A stretch of DNA of 64,000 nt from an uncultured Butyricimonas sp. Its GTDB lineage: Bacteria; Bacteroidota; Bacteroidia; Bacteroidales; Marinifilaceae. Positions 17,602 through 25,570 of the stretch are shown piece after piece. Position 1 is the first letter of the stretch; each line of letters starts with the position of its first letter. The position numbers and the translations under genes are program-made. Under the pieces are notes generated by a model that searched no databases, was not told the DNA's origin, and worked only from the letters and a program-made list of their open reading frames with translations. The stretch covers positions 31,840 to 95,839 of the forward strand of contig CALUMT010000002.1 of the NCBI GenBank assembly GCA_944321845.1. Direction: 5' to 3'.

Positions 17602-17636
17602 GGACTAATACCGGGAGAAGGTCAAAACTTTTCATG

Positions 17637-17670
17637 CGAAAAACGGCGAGACTCGAAATTCCCGAATCTC
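17637..17670 (-). terminator. Possible terminator after a 38-codon frame
   Basis: GAGATTCG and CGAGTCTC form an 8-bp stem with one mismatch, followed on the minus strand by GCCG and five T residues. It lies about 30 bases after the stop of the frame 17701-17817. Confidence 0.5.
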
Positions 17671-17700
17671 ACCCTTCACGTCATCCCCGAAACCTTGTCT

Positions 17701-17817
17701 TCACGCCTTTCTTGCCACGCTTTCCCCCACCTCGCGAGAAAAGCCCGTGGCACTAACTTTCAAAACCACCACTATAAAAACCACCGTCCCTAGTAAAATC
17801 TTACCGTATCCGATCAC
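17701..17817 (-). CDS. Possible 38-aa single-helix membrane peptide
   Basis: A GTG-initiated frame with a hydrophobic stretch ILLGTVVFIVVVLKV followed by a short polar tail. A purine-rich AGAGGGGA lies about 15 bases upstream and a terminator-like hairpin follows. Those flanking signals are the only reason to list it; no family is recognised. Confidence 0.3.
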   Translation of the reverse strand: MIGYGKILLGTVVFIVVVLKVSATGFSREVGESVARKA

Positions 17818-17998
17818 TAATCACTGTTCTTTCCCCTCTGAAATTTTTAAACTCTCATTAATGAAACAAAACACACCCAAACCGTAATCGTTATAAATAA
17901 TATTAACCAGAAATCCGGTAAAACATTAACGTAGCGAATAAATAATTTTACTCTACCTTTAATTATATCTATTTATTCTCTAACAAGTTAATTATAAA

Positions 17999-18712
17999 TT
18001 AACAGATTAAGTCATCCGGTGTTTTTATCCCTAATACATCATTAATATTTTGTTTAGATATTTTCATCGATTCTTCTAAACACTTAGTCAACCAGAATCT
18101 GTACATATCCAAATTTATTTGAGTCCCAATTCCTTTGTGATAACACTCTGCAAGATAATATCGAGCATCATTATTATGTATCGCTGCTTGTTCTAAATAA
18201 TCAAATGCCTTATTAAAATCTTTTTCTACAAACACACCTTTATAATAACAAATACCTAAAAGCAACAGAGCCTCACTTTTGCTATCAATCTCTAAAGTTG
18301 AAACACGATTATCCATTGCAACTTTCTTAAAGCATTCTATAGCTTTTTCTTCGTTCCTTTGTTTTATTTTCAAATAACATTTTCCAATCCAAAGATTAGC
18401 TACCTGAGTATAAGAATGTTTCTGAAGTAATCGCATAAAATACTTCATAGCTTTTTCAAAATTTTGGGGGATTCCCTCTCCTGTATAATAACAATACCCA
18501 ACTTTATATTGTGCTCCCTCATGCCCATGATCAGCAGCTTCTTTGAAATAAACAAATGCTTCCATTTTATCTTGAGGAACACCTTTTCCTAACCAAAGAC
18601 GCCAAGCATATTCATTACGTGGATCGGTTGAACATTTTGCAGATGTACACGGAGTATATTTATTCAACTCTATTTTTAATTCGCTAATACTCATTTTTCC
18701 ATATTCATACAT
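17999..18712 (-). CDS. Sel1-repeat protein
   Basis: A 237-residue soluble protein of Sel1-like repeats (TPR relatives, about 36 residues each): EAFVYFKEAADHGHEGAQYK, then EKAMKYFMRLLQ, NKAFDYLEQAAIHNNDARYY and KGIGTQINLDMYRFWL. No signal peptide. Such proteins are adaptors, and in Bacteroidota they often occur as immunity or chaperone-like proteins in polymorphic-toxin loci. Here it is the last gene of an AT-rich four-gene run and no toxin is nearby. Confidence 0.82.
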   Translation of the reverse strand: MYEYGKMSISELKIELNKYTPCTSAKCSTDPRNEYAWRLWLGKGVPQDKMEAFVYFKEAADHGHEGAQYKVGYCYYTGEGIPQNFEKAMKYFMRLLQKHSYTQVANLWIGKCYLKIKQRNEEKAIECFKKVAMDNRVSTLEIDSKSEALLLLGICYYKGVFVEKDFNKAFDYLEQAAIHNNDARYYLAECYHKGIGTQINLDMYRFWLTKCLEESMKISKQNINDVLGIKTPDDLIC

Positions 18713-18731
18713 AACATTCTTCTATTTAGAT

Positions 18732-19295
18732 TTACAAATTATTATCTATCATGTATTCATTAAATGGTTTTACTCGAAGAAAACGATCCATCACTGAAAT
18801 TGAAGGATCATAATATAATTGAACCCAAGCTTTTCTTGCATCAGGATCACCATGCGCTTCAGCTTTTTTCAACCAATCAATAGCTGTTATTGTATCAGCT
18901 TCAACTCCTCGTCCTTTATAATAACACTCTCCTAGATGGAACATAGCCATTGAATTACCATGCTTCGCACTTTCTTTAAACCAAAATACAGCTTTTATTT
19001 CATCTTGCATAACCCCAGTTCCATCTAAGTAATATTCACCAATTATATTCTGGGATTCAGCATCTCCTTGCATTGCAGCTTTTTCATGCCAAAAAAAGGA
19101 AAGTTCATCTTCTCCATTATTATGATAATAAGCTCCTAAAGAATATTGTGAATCAATATGTCCTTGTTCTGCGCTTAATTTGTACCACATTATGGCATTT
19201 TCGTAATTTTCACGTACAAGCCAAAAACTAGCTAATTCGAATTGAGCATTTGCATCACCAGCACGAGCAGCCAATAGTATTTCGTCAAATTCCAT
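18732..19295 (-). CDS. Sel1-repeat protein
   Basis: A 187-residue protein with four regular Sel1 repeats: FELASFWLVRENYENAIMWY, AEQGHIDSQYSLGAYYH, GDAESQNIIGEYYLDGTGVM and ECYYKGRGVEADTITAIDWL. It is cytoplasmic by sequence. It lies 9 bp after the start-side neighbour and 19 bp before the next Sel1 gene, consistent with one operon. Paralogy with the 237-aa neighbour is evident but the two are well diverged. Confidence 0.82.
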   Translation of the reverse strand: MEFDEILLAARAGDANAQFELASFWLVRENYENAIMWYKLSAEQGHIDSQYSLGAYYHNNGEDELSFFWHEKAAMQGDAESQNIIGEYYLDGTGVMQDEIKAVFWFKESAKHGNSMAMFHLGECYYKGRGVEADTITAIDWLKKAEAHGDPDARKAWVQLYYDPSISVMDRFLRVKPFNEYMIDNNL

Positions 19296-19304
19296 ATTAA
19301 CAAA

Positions 19305-19694
19305 TCAAGCTTTATAAACAATCATTATATTTCTATCGTATAAGTGCAAAATGATTTCTTTTACATGCCCATCAGGATGTAGGATAGTTAATCCATAATT
19401 AGAAAAAGGAATTTGAATACCGACTAATGGGACTGTATATATTCCCCATCCTCTCATTTTTGTTTCTGACGGAGAAGAAGATATAACCTCCATGGGTTTT
19501 GTTGACATAGAAACTTTATCATATCGTAGCGTAGAACTCAGCTCCAGATCAAAAATTGTTACAGAATAACCTTTATTACCAGATATACTATCCTCAATTT
19601 TTATTGCACGCTTAGCAGCGCCTCCACTAACTTTAACCCCTTTTTCAAAACGATAATGGGAAGTACTATAGAAAATAAAATTATGTAAATCCAT
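19305..19694 (-). CDS. Uncharacterised beta-rich protein of the Sel1 island (129 aa)
   Basis: The frame opens at 19748, but the ATG at 19694 (MDLHNFIFYSTSHY) is preferred because the extra N-terminal residues are a non-conserved hydrophobic run that overlaps the intergenic leader. The protein has a GGAAKRAIKIEDSISGNKGY segment and a C-terminal DGHVKEIILHLYDRN strand pair. No family can be named with confidence. It sits 9 bp upstream of the 187-aa Sel1 gene. It may be an immunity-type partner, by context only. Confidence 0.6.
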   Translation of the reverse strand: MDLHNFIFYSTSHYRFEKGVKVSGGAAKRAIKIEDSISGNKGYSVTIFDLELSSTLRYDKVSMSTKPMEVISSSPSETKMRGWGIYTVPLVGIQIPFSNYGLTILHPDGHVKEIILHLYDRNIMIVYKA

Positions 19695-19798
19695 AAAGTA
19701 AATATTTAAAATATTAATTATTAAAAAATCTTGTCGTACTATTGTCAATAACTTTAAAACTATTTATTGTTTAAACGTATCTCTTCAACTTTCATAAT

Positions 19799-20623
19799 TT
19801 ATCTTTTTGCAACAATTATAGAAATCTCAAAAGGTAAATATGCTTTCATATTTAAGTATTCTCGATGAATACATTCTGCTGTATTAGAATGCCTTGATAG
19901 TCTATCCAACCAATATGATGTTTTCTCTTCACTATATCTTAGTATATCACCATTTACATAGCATTGAGCTAATAGGAATTGAGCTATAATACACTCATCT
20001 TGAGCACATATTTGTAATGCTCCAATAAAACTTTCTATTCCCATTTTAGCAATTATAGCCTTGATTATCCACCACCCACGTTCACCATTTTTTTTCTCAT
20101 TCTCAATAGCCTTAAACAACCAATAGAAACACATATTAATATCATCTCTTACAGCATCATAATACACAGACATTTTATACATTGCAGGAACATATCCCCA
20201 TGTACAACACATTTCATAAAGTTTGGCAGAGAATTCTTGACCGTGTACTTCTTCACAATAATCTTCATAATACGAAGCAAGCAAATATACAGCAACACTA
20301 TCCTTTTCCTCTATGTATGAATGTAACTCATTCAAAATATCGACCTTCTTTTCAAGATCATGAAAAATTAGTGTTTCCATAAAACGTTTGATTCCATCTA
20401 CCAAAAATTCTATTTCTACTCCTTCTTTTGTTTCAAGACCTTGTAGTAAACAAGCAATTCCAAAATCATACCTATTCGAATCCTTTAATACCAATAATCC
20501 TGCTTGAATTTGTGCATCAGGATCTCCATTAGTAGCTGCAGAAAAAATATCATCTCGCACTTTGATATCGCCTTCAATGGCTGCAAAAAGTGTAGAAAAT
20601 AGCGAAAAAAAATTATTCATCAT
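19799..20623 (-). CDS. Degenerate Sel1/TPR-type repeat protein
   Basis: A 274-residue protein with weak Sel1-like helices: AATNGDPDAQIQAGLLVL near 28-46, YVPAMYKMSVYYDAVRDDIN and ECIIAQFLLAQCYVNGDIL. The first 15 residues are hydrophobic and might be a poor signal peptide, but a soluble protein is more likely. It is the first gene of the island run, with a 104-bp gap before the next gene. Low GC and this weak repeat conservation set the island apart from flanking genes. Confidence 0.65.
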   Translation of the reverse strand: MMNNFFSLFSTLFAAIEGDIKVRDDIFSAATNGDPDAQIQAGLLVLKDSNRYDFGIACLLQGLETKEGVEIEFLVDGIKRFMETLIFHDLEKKVDILNELHSYIEEKDSVAVYLLASYYEDYCEEVHGQEFSAKLYEMCCTWGYVPAMYKMSVYYDAVRDDINMCFYWLFKAIENEKKNGERGWWIIKAIIAKMGIESFIGALQICAQDECIIAQFLLAQCYVNGDILRYSEEKTSYWLDRLSRHSNTAECIHREYLNMKAYLPFEISIIVAKR

Positions 20624-21115
20624 TTTAACAACAATTTATTAGACAACAATTTATTAAAATAAATATATTATTTACAGTTTATAAACATTATATCTCGAAT
20701 CAATAATATCACGACATTTCATCTTGCCCGAAATTCCCGGAACAGGCAGGTTAATACAACAAAAAAGCGTGGGAACTTGTCGTTTATCTACTGGAGGTAT
20801 CGCCAAACACCCGTATAGAAATAAACAGTCACCCACGCGAACCATATATCACGTAATCGTGTACACGGCAAGCATGAACGTTCGTACTGCTATCCCCTCT
20901 ACACTAAAAATTTTGGCGATTTTCCAGTAAAGGATAAGCCTAAACGCTTTATTATTCAATATGTCCGCCACCAAAGGAATCACCTCCCCGATGACTCAAC
21001 AAATATAAACAATTTTCAATACAGTACAAACTTTATCGGGTGACTGTTTATATCAAAAGCAAAAATAACACACCTCTCTCACGTATTCTCGTTTTTGCAA
21101 GTCTTGCAAAGCAAT
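20624..21115. other. 492-bp intergenic region with a long imperfect inverted repeat
   Basis: No credible gene. Contains an extended imperfect hairpin (20767-20838) and an otherwise AT-rich sequence. It could hold the leader of the Sel1 operon (minus strand) and is downstream of the 398-aa gene. Confidence 0.5.
20767..20838. repeat. Imperfect long hairpin, nested inverted repeats
   Basis: Outer arms GCGTGGG/CCCACGC (20767-20773 and 20832-20838), then ACT/AGT, then GTTTATCTA paired with TAG and ATAAAC (20782-20790 with about 20816-20826). The arms enclose a 25-nt loop. It could be a folded RNA leader, a small ncRNA or the relic of a mobile element end. Confidence 0.5.
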
Positions 21116-22312
21116 TTAATGATACATCTCCCACAACTTCCACAACTCTATTTCGTGGTTCAAATCATTCATCTCTTGGGCGAACTTTGAAACAGGGATA
21201 TTCCTCAAGGCTTCCGGCAATTCAATTAAAGACGCGGTTAACGCTATAGACTTAGGGTGATCTATTGCCCCGGATATATAGTAATTGCGGGCAATATCAT
21301 CAGATAAGTTTTTCAAGAACGCCCGTTTGACACGAGAACATTTCTCGTAAATGGAATTATCTGACGGATCCGAGAGACGTTTCACGCTTTCAAGCATGTC
21401 ATCCAGGCTACTTCTTCCCGATAATAATTTATAAATCTCGGCCAATTCATCCCGGTAAAAAGACAAATGCTTCAAGAAAATACCTCGCGGATGCCGTAAA
21501 AAAAGGAAATACACGGTTTTGGATAACGGATTCATCTCAACTTCCATGTTCTGGTAATCGGTAAGAAATATCTTGAAATCATCCGTGACACGTAAACGGC
21601 TCAAATCCGGCAAAAGCATCGGTGCTATTGTTTCTGTCAACAAATTGAACAACCCTTTCTTTTTCAACAACTTGATCCTCTCGTCTATCTCGGAAACAAT
21701 TTGCGCGACCTCGTGAGCAAAACGTCCTTCCGGTTCCTTGGGTTCCTCTGGTTCTTCATAATCAAGAGGCAACAAACTAATACAATTATGTTGAAACGGG
21801 TGATTAATCTTAACCCTACTCAACGAAGCATGGCACTCGAAAAAATCTTGCGCCGGGATTCCCTCTTCCTTGCTCCAAAATGGCGTGAGCATGAAATCCG
21901 CCAACTTACTGCCTGAATCACGGACTCCTCCCTTGACCGCCCGCGTCAACAACATCCCTCCCTGCCTTTCCTCCGGGACACCCAGTTCTTCAAACAGTTT
22001 ACCGGTTACGAGCGTGGTAATATTCCTTGAGTCAACATTTTCATCTATCTTTATTCCCGGGTGTAAACGGGGAAGAATAGCTGTAATATCCTGCAACAAA
22101 CTTGGTAAAAACACAAAATCCTGTTCCCGTTTTTTGTATAAACCTTCCAAGGCAGATAAATTTCTTTGAATAAAATGGTGTAAAACAGGGGAATATTCTG
22201 TTTCTAGGTACACAACCAACGTTTCCGGGAAATCATTCAAAAGTTCACATTCCCGTGACGCGAGGCGAATTGAACGAGCTTCAATTATTTTTTGAGATTC
22301 AAGGAAATCCAT
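21116..22312 (-). CDS. Uncharacterised Bacteroidota protein (398 aa)
   Basis: A soluble 398-residue protein without a recognised domain name. The most distinctive part is a segment around residues 262-285 with NPLSKTVYFLFLRHPRGI followed by a helix, a type of motif I associate with a widespread group of unnamed Bacteroidales proteins. The N-terminal third is helical; a low-complexity EEPEEPKEPEG linker divides the protein near residue 190. It is transcribed toward the Sel1 island and has no operon partner. Confidence 0.6.
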   Translation of the reverse strand: MDFLESQKIIEARSIRLASRECELLNDFPETLVVYLETEYSPVLHHFIQRNLSALEGLYKKREQDFVFLPSLLQDITAILPRLHPGIKIDENVDSRNITTLVTGKLFEELGVPEERQGGMLLTRAVKGGVRDSGSKLADFMLTPFWSKEEGIPAQDFFECHASLSRVKINHPFQHNCISLLPLDYEEPEEPKEPEGRFAHEVAQIVSEIDERIKLLKKKGLFNLLTETIAPMLLPDLSRLRVTDDFKIFLTDYQNMEVEMNPLSKTVYFLFLRHPRGIFLKHLSFYRDELAEIYKLLSGRSSLDDMLESVKRLSDPSDNSIYEKCSRVKRAFLKNLSDDIARNYYISGAIDHPKSIALTASLIELPEALRNIPVSKFAQEMNDLNHEIELWKLWEMYH

Positions 22313-22500
22313 AACAATAAATTATAAATCCACCATTTTCAGACATATCATTACAAAATTAACTTTTTATGTCCATCTTTCCAAACACGTTGAAATATCC
22401 TTTTCCAAACTGTAATCCATTTGCGGAGAAATCAACAATGATTTTACTGTGACAAGCAATAATTCTCTTGCTCTTCATACAGATTTACAACGGTTTTTGT

Positions 22501-22508
22501 TACCTTTG
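22501..22508 (+). promoter_or_regulatory. -7 element of the DUF3791/DUF3990 operon
   Basis: TACCTTTG, a full match to TAnnTTTG, lies 26 bp upstream of the DUF3791 ATG. No good -33 TTTG is present at the usual distance. Confidence 0.6.
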
Positions 22509-22533
22509 CACAAAAGGTCTAAAGAATATCACG

Positions 22534-22758
22534 ATGGAATATAATATAAAGGACAAACTGGAATGGACAGTCATTTTCATCCTTGAGTTCGGGCGCAAGT
22601 ACGGACTAACGATGAAACAGGCTTTCAACTACCTGAGTCGCTATAAAGGAATAGATTTCATAGACCGCAACTACGGGTATGTGCATACACAGTCGTTTGC
22701 CTCAATGGTGGACGACATCGCGGAGTATTGTCATCGTCATGGAGGAGCATTGGTATGA
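22534..22758 (+). CDS. DUF3791 protein, putative antitoxin-side partner
   Basis: A 74-residue protein starting at the ATG at 22534 (MEYNIKDKLEW), right after the -7 promoter; the longer frame from 22468 would begin upstream of the promoter and is rejected. DUF3791-like features are the amphipathic EWTVIFILEFGRKYGLTMKQ helix and the YLSRYKGIDFI and HTQSFASMVDDI segments. Its stop overlaps the start of the DUF3990 gene (ATGA). DUF3791 and DUF3990 genes recur together in gut bacteria, and the arrangement suggests a small partner that neutralises or escorts the enzyme. Confidence 0.78.
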   Translation: MEYNIKDKLEWTVIFILEFGRKYGLTMKQAFNYLSRYKGIDFIDRNYGYVHTQSFASMVDDIAEYCHRHGGALV

Positions 22759-23228
22759 AACTTTATCATGGAACAAACAAGGATTTCGATAGGATAGATT
22801 TGCTGAAATCGAAACCGAACAAAGATTTTGGACGTGGATTCTACTTATCCGCGGAGTATGAACAGGCTTTGAACATGGCGCAAGTAAAAGTTGAACAATT
22901 GGAGATCGGCAGTCCAATTGTTCAAAGCTACCTTGTTGAGGACGATGCCTTGAACGACCTAAGTGTACTCCGTTTTGACGGCTATTCTGAAGAATGGGCA
23001 AAATTCATTCTACTAAATCGGAACAATCCCTTCGAAAAACCTGTACATGAATATGACGTGGTTATTGGTCCCATAGCCAACGACCGAGTAGGTGTGCAAT
23101 TGTGGCGATACGAGAACCATTCGATAGACCTTCCCACACTTGTACGCAACCTGCAATACATGAAAGGTGTAACCTTTCAATATTTCTTCGGCACGGAACG
23201 TGCCATTAAACTATTGAAAAGGATATGA
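22755..23228 (+). CDS. DUF3990 protein, ADP-ribosyltransferase-like, putative toxin
   Basis: A 157-residue protein starting at the ATG that overlaps the upstream stop (22755), with GGAGG eight bases before it. The layout is that of an ADP-ribosyltransferase-like fold: YHGT at 4-7 with the NAD-binding His, FGRGFYLS with the conserved Tyr, and QYFFGTERA near the C-terminus where DUF3990 proteins carry a conserved Gln followed by a Phe-x-Thr strand (H-Y-Q type). A target (nucleic acid or protein) is unknown. Both neighbours overlap it by 4 bp, so all three are translationally coupled. A toxin role is inferred from the architecture. Confidence 0.78.
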   Translation: MKLYHGTNKDFDRIDLLKSKPNKDFGRGFYLSAEYEQALNMAQVKVEQLEIGSPIVQSYLVEDDALNDLSVLRFDGYSEEWAKFILLNRNNPFEKPVHEYDVVIGPIANDRVGVQLWRYENHSIDLPTLVRNLQYMKGVTFQYFFGTERAIKLLKRI

Positions 23229-23446
23229 GCGAGAAAACGGAAATGATGGCGGATATGATAAAGAACCTTGCCGCCCTGCTGACTGAACAAAACAGCGAGA
23301 TGACTATGGAAGAGGCACTTACCACGGTTTTCAATTCAGAAACTTATCGAAAAGTAATGGATGAACGAACACATTTCTATCATCAAAGTTGCCATTATGT
23401 GTTCGCTTTCCTGAAAGAGGAACTAACGAAAGGAAAGTTCGAATGA
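23225..23446 (+). CDS. Small third protein of the DUF3990 operon (73 aa)
   Basis: A 73-residue acidic-to-neutral helical protein, beginning in a 4-bp ATGA overlap with the DUF3990 stop. The segment MTMEEALTTVFNSETYRKVM followed by YHQSCHYVFAFLKEEL resembles the DUF3791 pattern loosely, so it may be a second, diverged partner of the same type. No other family is evident. Complete translational coupling of three genes is the strongest evidence for a joint function. Confidence 0.7.
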   Translation: MSEKTEMMADMIKNLAALLTEQNSEMTMEEALTTVFNSETYRKVMDERTHFYHQSCHYVFAFLKEELTKGKFE

Positions 23447-23457
23447 CGGTACATGAG

Positions 23458-23585
23458 GATTCATAGCGCCAGTTACTTTTCCGTCTTGGCCGGACCGTTT
23501 CTTTTTTACGGGGATTGGGGTTGATAAAAGCAGCTCCAGTAAGGCTACTTTTCATACCGTCTTTTGATAAATTACTCTTACTCAT
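23458..23585 (-). pseudogene. N-terminal remnant of an unidentified gene
   Basis: An ATG at 23585 opens a basic, plausible protein N-terminus (MSKSNLSKDGMKSSLTGAAF then a run with KKETVRPRRKSN) for about 43 codons. The frame then continues into the antisense of the 73-aa gene, where it loses any natural look. It is preceded 7 bases upstream by the tail of another gene, the spacing of an operon. Best read as the truncated start of a gene cut off when the DUF3990 unit arrived or when DNA was deleted. Confidence 0.35.
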
Positions 23586-23592
23586 GTTGTTT

Positions 23593-23667
23593 TTACTTTA
23601 ATTTCAATACTTCTCGCCTCAAAGCCATATAATCCTTGGCCCCGTTGACATTCACTGGAATACTCGT
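23593..23667 (-). pseudogene. C-terminal gene remnant (24 codons)
   Basis: In one frame the DNA reads a natural C-terminus, including VNGAKDYMALRREVLKLK and a TAA stop, but the frame is closed by stops just upstream. Together with the following N-terminal remnant it looks like the junction of two operon genes. Similarity to the end of ParA-like ATPases in Bacteroidales conjugative elements is a tentative recollection. Confidence 0.3.
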
Positions 23668-23863
23668 TCATTAACTCTCGCGCACCACCATTTCCACGGA
23701 ACATTGCCTGGGATTTTCCCCGAAACGCTCTCCCGCGAAGAGGGTTCTCCCCTTCTCCCATTTCCCTCGGCCCGGGGCTATATCTCCTCTCCTTCTCAAC
23801 TGCTCCACATTCGAACCACTTCCTAACCATCTCCTATTCACTTCCTATTTTAATAGGGTATTA

Positions 23864-23895
23864 ATTGCTTTTGAAAACTAATTTACTTACCTTTG
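23864..23895 (+). promoter_or_regulatory. Candidate promoter of the second DUF6266-like gene
   Basis: ATTG (-33), 20 bp, then TACCTTTG (-7), the Bacteroidota arrangement. About 100 bp of purine-rich leader separate it from the ATG at 23997. Confidence 0.55.
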
Positions 23896-23996
23896 TAACA
23901 AGGGGAATAGAGGGAGGAAAGGGGGAGGATACGGGGCGGATGGAAGGAAGGGATTCCCGGGATAAACACGAGGTATAACACGAAACAAAAAAAGAT

Positions 23997-24641
23997 ATGA
24001 AAATTACCGATCCGGCAGGCAGAATGCTCCACGGACGCGTGGGCAACATGATTTATTACTCGTACAACGGGAAAACGTACGCCCGGAGGGTGTCCGTGAC
24101 CGGGGAAAAGAAACGGAGTCCCCGGAGCGAGAAGCAGCGGGCTTCCTCCGAACGATTCTATGCCATGCAGATGCTGTACAAATGGTTCCGCGAGAAGGTG
24201 TCGCCGGACATCTGGCGGCTGGCGGCGAAACGGGCGGGGATGATGCCGCATAACCTGTTCCACCGGGCGAACCACGGGTGTATCGACGGCGAGGGACGGA
24301 TGGCCGACCCGATGGGGTTCCGGTTCTCGGACGGGGAATTGCTGCTGCCGTGGGAGATTGCCGTGGAGTCGCTGGGCGACGGGAGGTTCCGGGCCTCGTG
24401 GGTGGAGGAACGGGATGGCGTGACGGCGGCCGCAACAGATCGCCTGCTGGTGGGCGTGCTGTACGACACGAGCCCGATGAGCGCGCGGCTGGTGCCCGGG
24501 GTGAGCGGCACGCGGGGTGACGGGCAGGGCGAGTTCACGCTCGATCCGGGACAGGGACAAGCGGCGCACGTGTACCTGTTCTTCGAGCGGGAGGACGGGA
24601 CGGCCTATTCCCCCTCGCGGTGTTTCCGGGTGACGTGGTGA
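23997..24641 (+). CDS. DUF6266-like protein, GC-rich copy
   Basis: A 214-residue protein whose first 35 residues (GRMLHGRVGNMIYYSYNGKTYARR region) share the GxVGxxxYYxxNGxxxxR pattern with the gene at 16530, while the rest has diverged. The middle contains a helical KWFREKVSPDIWRLAAKRAG segment and the C-terminal 90 residues are beta-rich. The coding DNA is clearly richer in GC than the first copy, with many CGG/GGG codons, so the two were not duplicated recently. It lacks a signal peptide. Function unknown. Confidence 0.65.
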   Translation: MKITDPAGRMLHGRVGNMIYYSYNGKTYARRVSVTGEKKRSPRSEKQRASSERFYAMQMLYKWFREKVSPDIWRLAAKRAGMMPHNLFHRANHGCIDGEGRMADPMGFRFSDGELLLPWEIAVESLGDGRFRASWVEERDGVTAAATDRLLVGVLYDTSPMSARLVPGVSGTRGDGQGEFTLDPGQGQAAHVYLFFEREDGTAYSPSRCFRVTW

Positions 24642-24764
24642 GAGGAATCGGGAGTGGGGATTTCGATTAGTGGGAGATTATTCGTACCTTCGTGTCGCAG
24701 TACCCGCGTGATTTCCCGCCGGGGAACGGGGGTGCCGGGTTGTAACACGTTTATTTGTAAAGGA

Positions 24765-25559
24765 ATGATGAAAAGATTTTTTTTGAAGGTGGCCGTCGGG
24801 CTGCTGGGCGTGTGCCTGGCCGGGCCGGTGATGGCGCAGTTTAACCTGAAGAAGGCGTTGAGCGGGGCACAGAAGGTGGCCCAGGCCGTGACGCTGAATG
24901 ACGAACAGCTGGCGGCGTACGTGAAGGAATACGTCGCGTGGATGGACTCGACGAACGTGGTGTGCGGGGAGGACAGTCCCTACACGAAGCGGTTGAGGAA
25001 GTTGACCGAGGGATTGGGAGACGCCGAGGGCGTGGCGTTGAATTTCAAGGTGTACAACGTGAAGGAAGTGAACGCTTTCGCCTGCGCTGACGGGAGCGTG
25101 CGGGTGTTCTCGGCGCTGATGGACATCATGACGGACGAGGAGTTGCTGGGTGTCATCGGGCACGAGATCGGGCACGTGGCTCACCGCGACACGAAAAGGG
25201 GGTTCCAGACCTCGCTGTTGACATCGGCGCTGAAGGACGGTATCGCCATGACGGGCGACAAGGCTGCCCGGTTGACCGATTCACAATTGGGCGAGCTGAG
25301 CGAGGCGCTGGTGAATGCCCGCTACTCGCGGAAACAGGAGCAGGAAGCGGACGATTACGGCTACGAGTTCCTGCAGAAGGCCGGGAAGAATCCCTGGGCG
25401 ATGGCCATGTCGTTCCGCAAGCTGAAGGAGCTGGAGGAGTCGAACGGGGCCAGCGGGATGAATTTCCTGAACCAGTTGTTCTCCACGCATCCCGACCTGG
25501 ACACGCGCATCAAGCGCATGGAGGAACGGGCACAAAAAGAAGGTATTACGCGGCCATAA
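24765..25559 (+). CDS. M48-family zinc metalloprotease, exported
   Basis: A 264-residue periplasmic protease of the Ste24/BepA-like M48 family. Start chosen at the ATG-ATG pair at 24765 after AAAGGA; the frame upstream lacks a signal peptide while MMKRFFLKVAVGLLG opens one that ends in MAQ. The zinc motif is HEIGH (H133, E134, H137) in VIGHEIGHVAHRD, and the third ligand Glu lies in KQEQEADDYGYEFL. The C-terminal STHPDLDTRIKRM is usual for outer-membrane quality-control M48 enzymes. Probably cotranscribed with the methyltransferase gene 11 bp downstream. Confidence 0.9.
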   Translation: MMKRFFLKVAVGLLGVCLAGPVMAQFNLKKALSGAQKVAQAVTLNDEQLAAYVKEYVAWMDSTNVVCGEDSPYTKRLRKLTEGLGDAEGVALNFKVYNVKEVNAFACADGSVRVFSALMDIMTDEELLGVIGHEIGHVAHRDTKRGFQTSLLTSALKDGIAMTGDKAARLTDSQLGELSEALVNARYSRKQEQEADDYGYEFLQKAGKNPWAMAMSFRKLKELEESNGASGMNFLNQLFSTHPDLDTRIKRMEERAQKEGITRP

Positions 25560-25570
25560 GGAGGTGAAAC

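Larger units (their letters stand above)
17163..17998. other. 836-bp region without a secure gene
   Basis: AT-rich DNA between the DUF6266-like gene and the Sel1 island. Only two doubtful minus-strand small frames (17398-17601 and 17701-17817) and one hairpin (17637-17670) are visible. Composition changes near 17600, where runs of short ATCA-rich triplets begin toward the left, and again at about 17830 where GC falls sharply into the Sel1 island. Confidence 0.6.
23447..23996. other. 550-bp region with remnants and a promoter
   Basis: Holds two short minus-strand gene remnants (23458-23585 and 23593-23667) and, at 23864-23895, the promoter of the next gene. The middle (23670-23830) is GC-rich with no credible frame. 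Confidence 0.5.

Noticed and set aside
20767-20838. Integron attC site
   Set aside because: The inner arms GTTTAT and ATAAAC do not fit the GTTRRRY/RYYYAAC boxes and no integrase or cassette array is present.
20724-20930. 68-aa plus-strand gene
   Set aside because: Covers the long hairpin and has a composition of chance translation.
23331-23585. Intact 84-aa minus-strand gene opposite the 73-aa protein
   Set aside because: Only the first about 43 codons look natural; the remainder is antisense of the third gene of the DUF3990 operon. Listed instead as a remnant.
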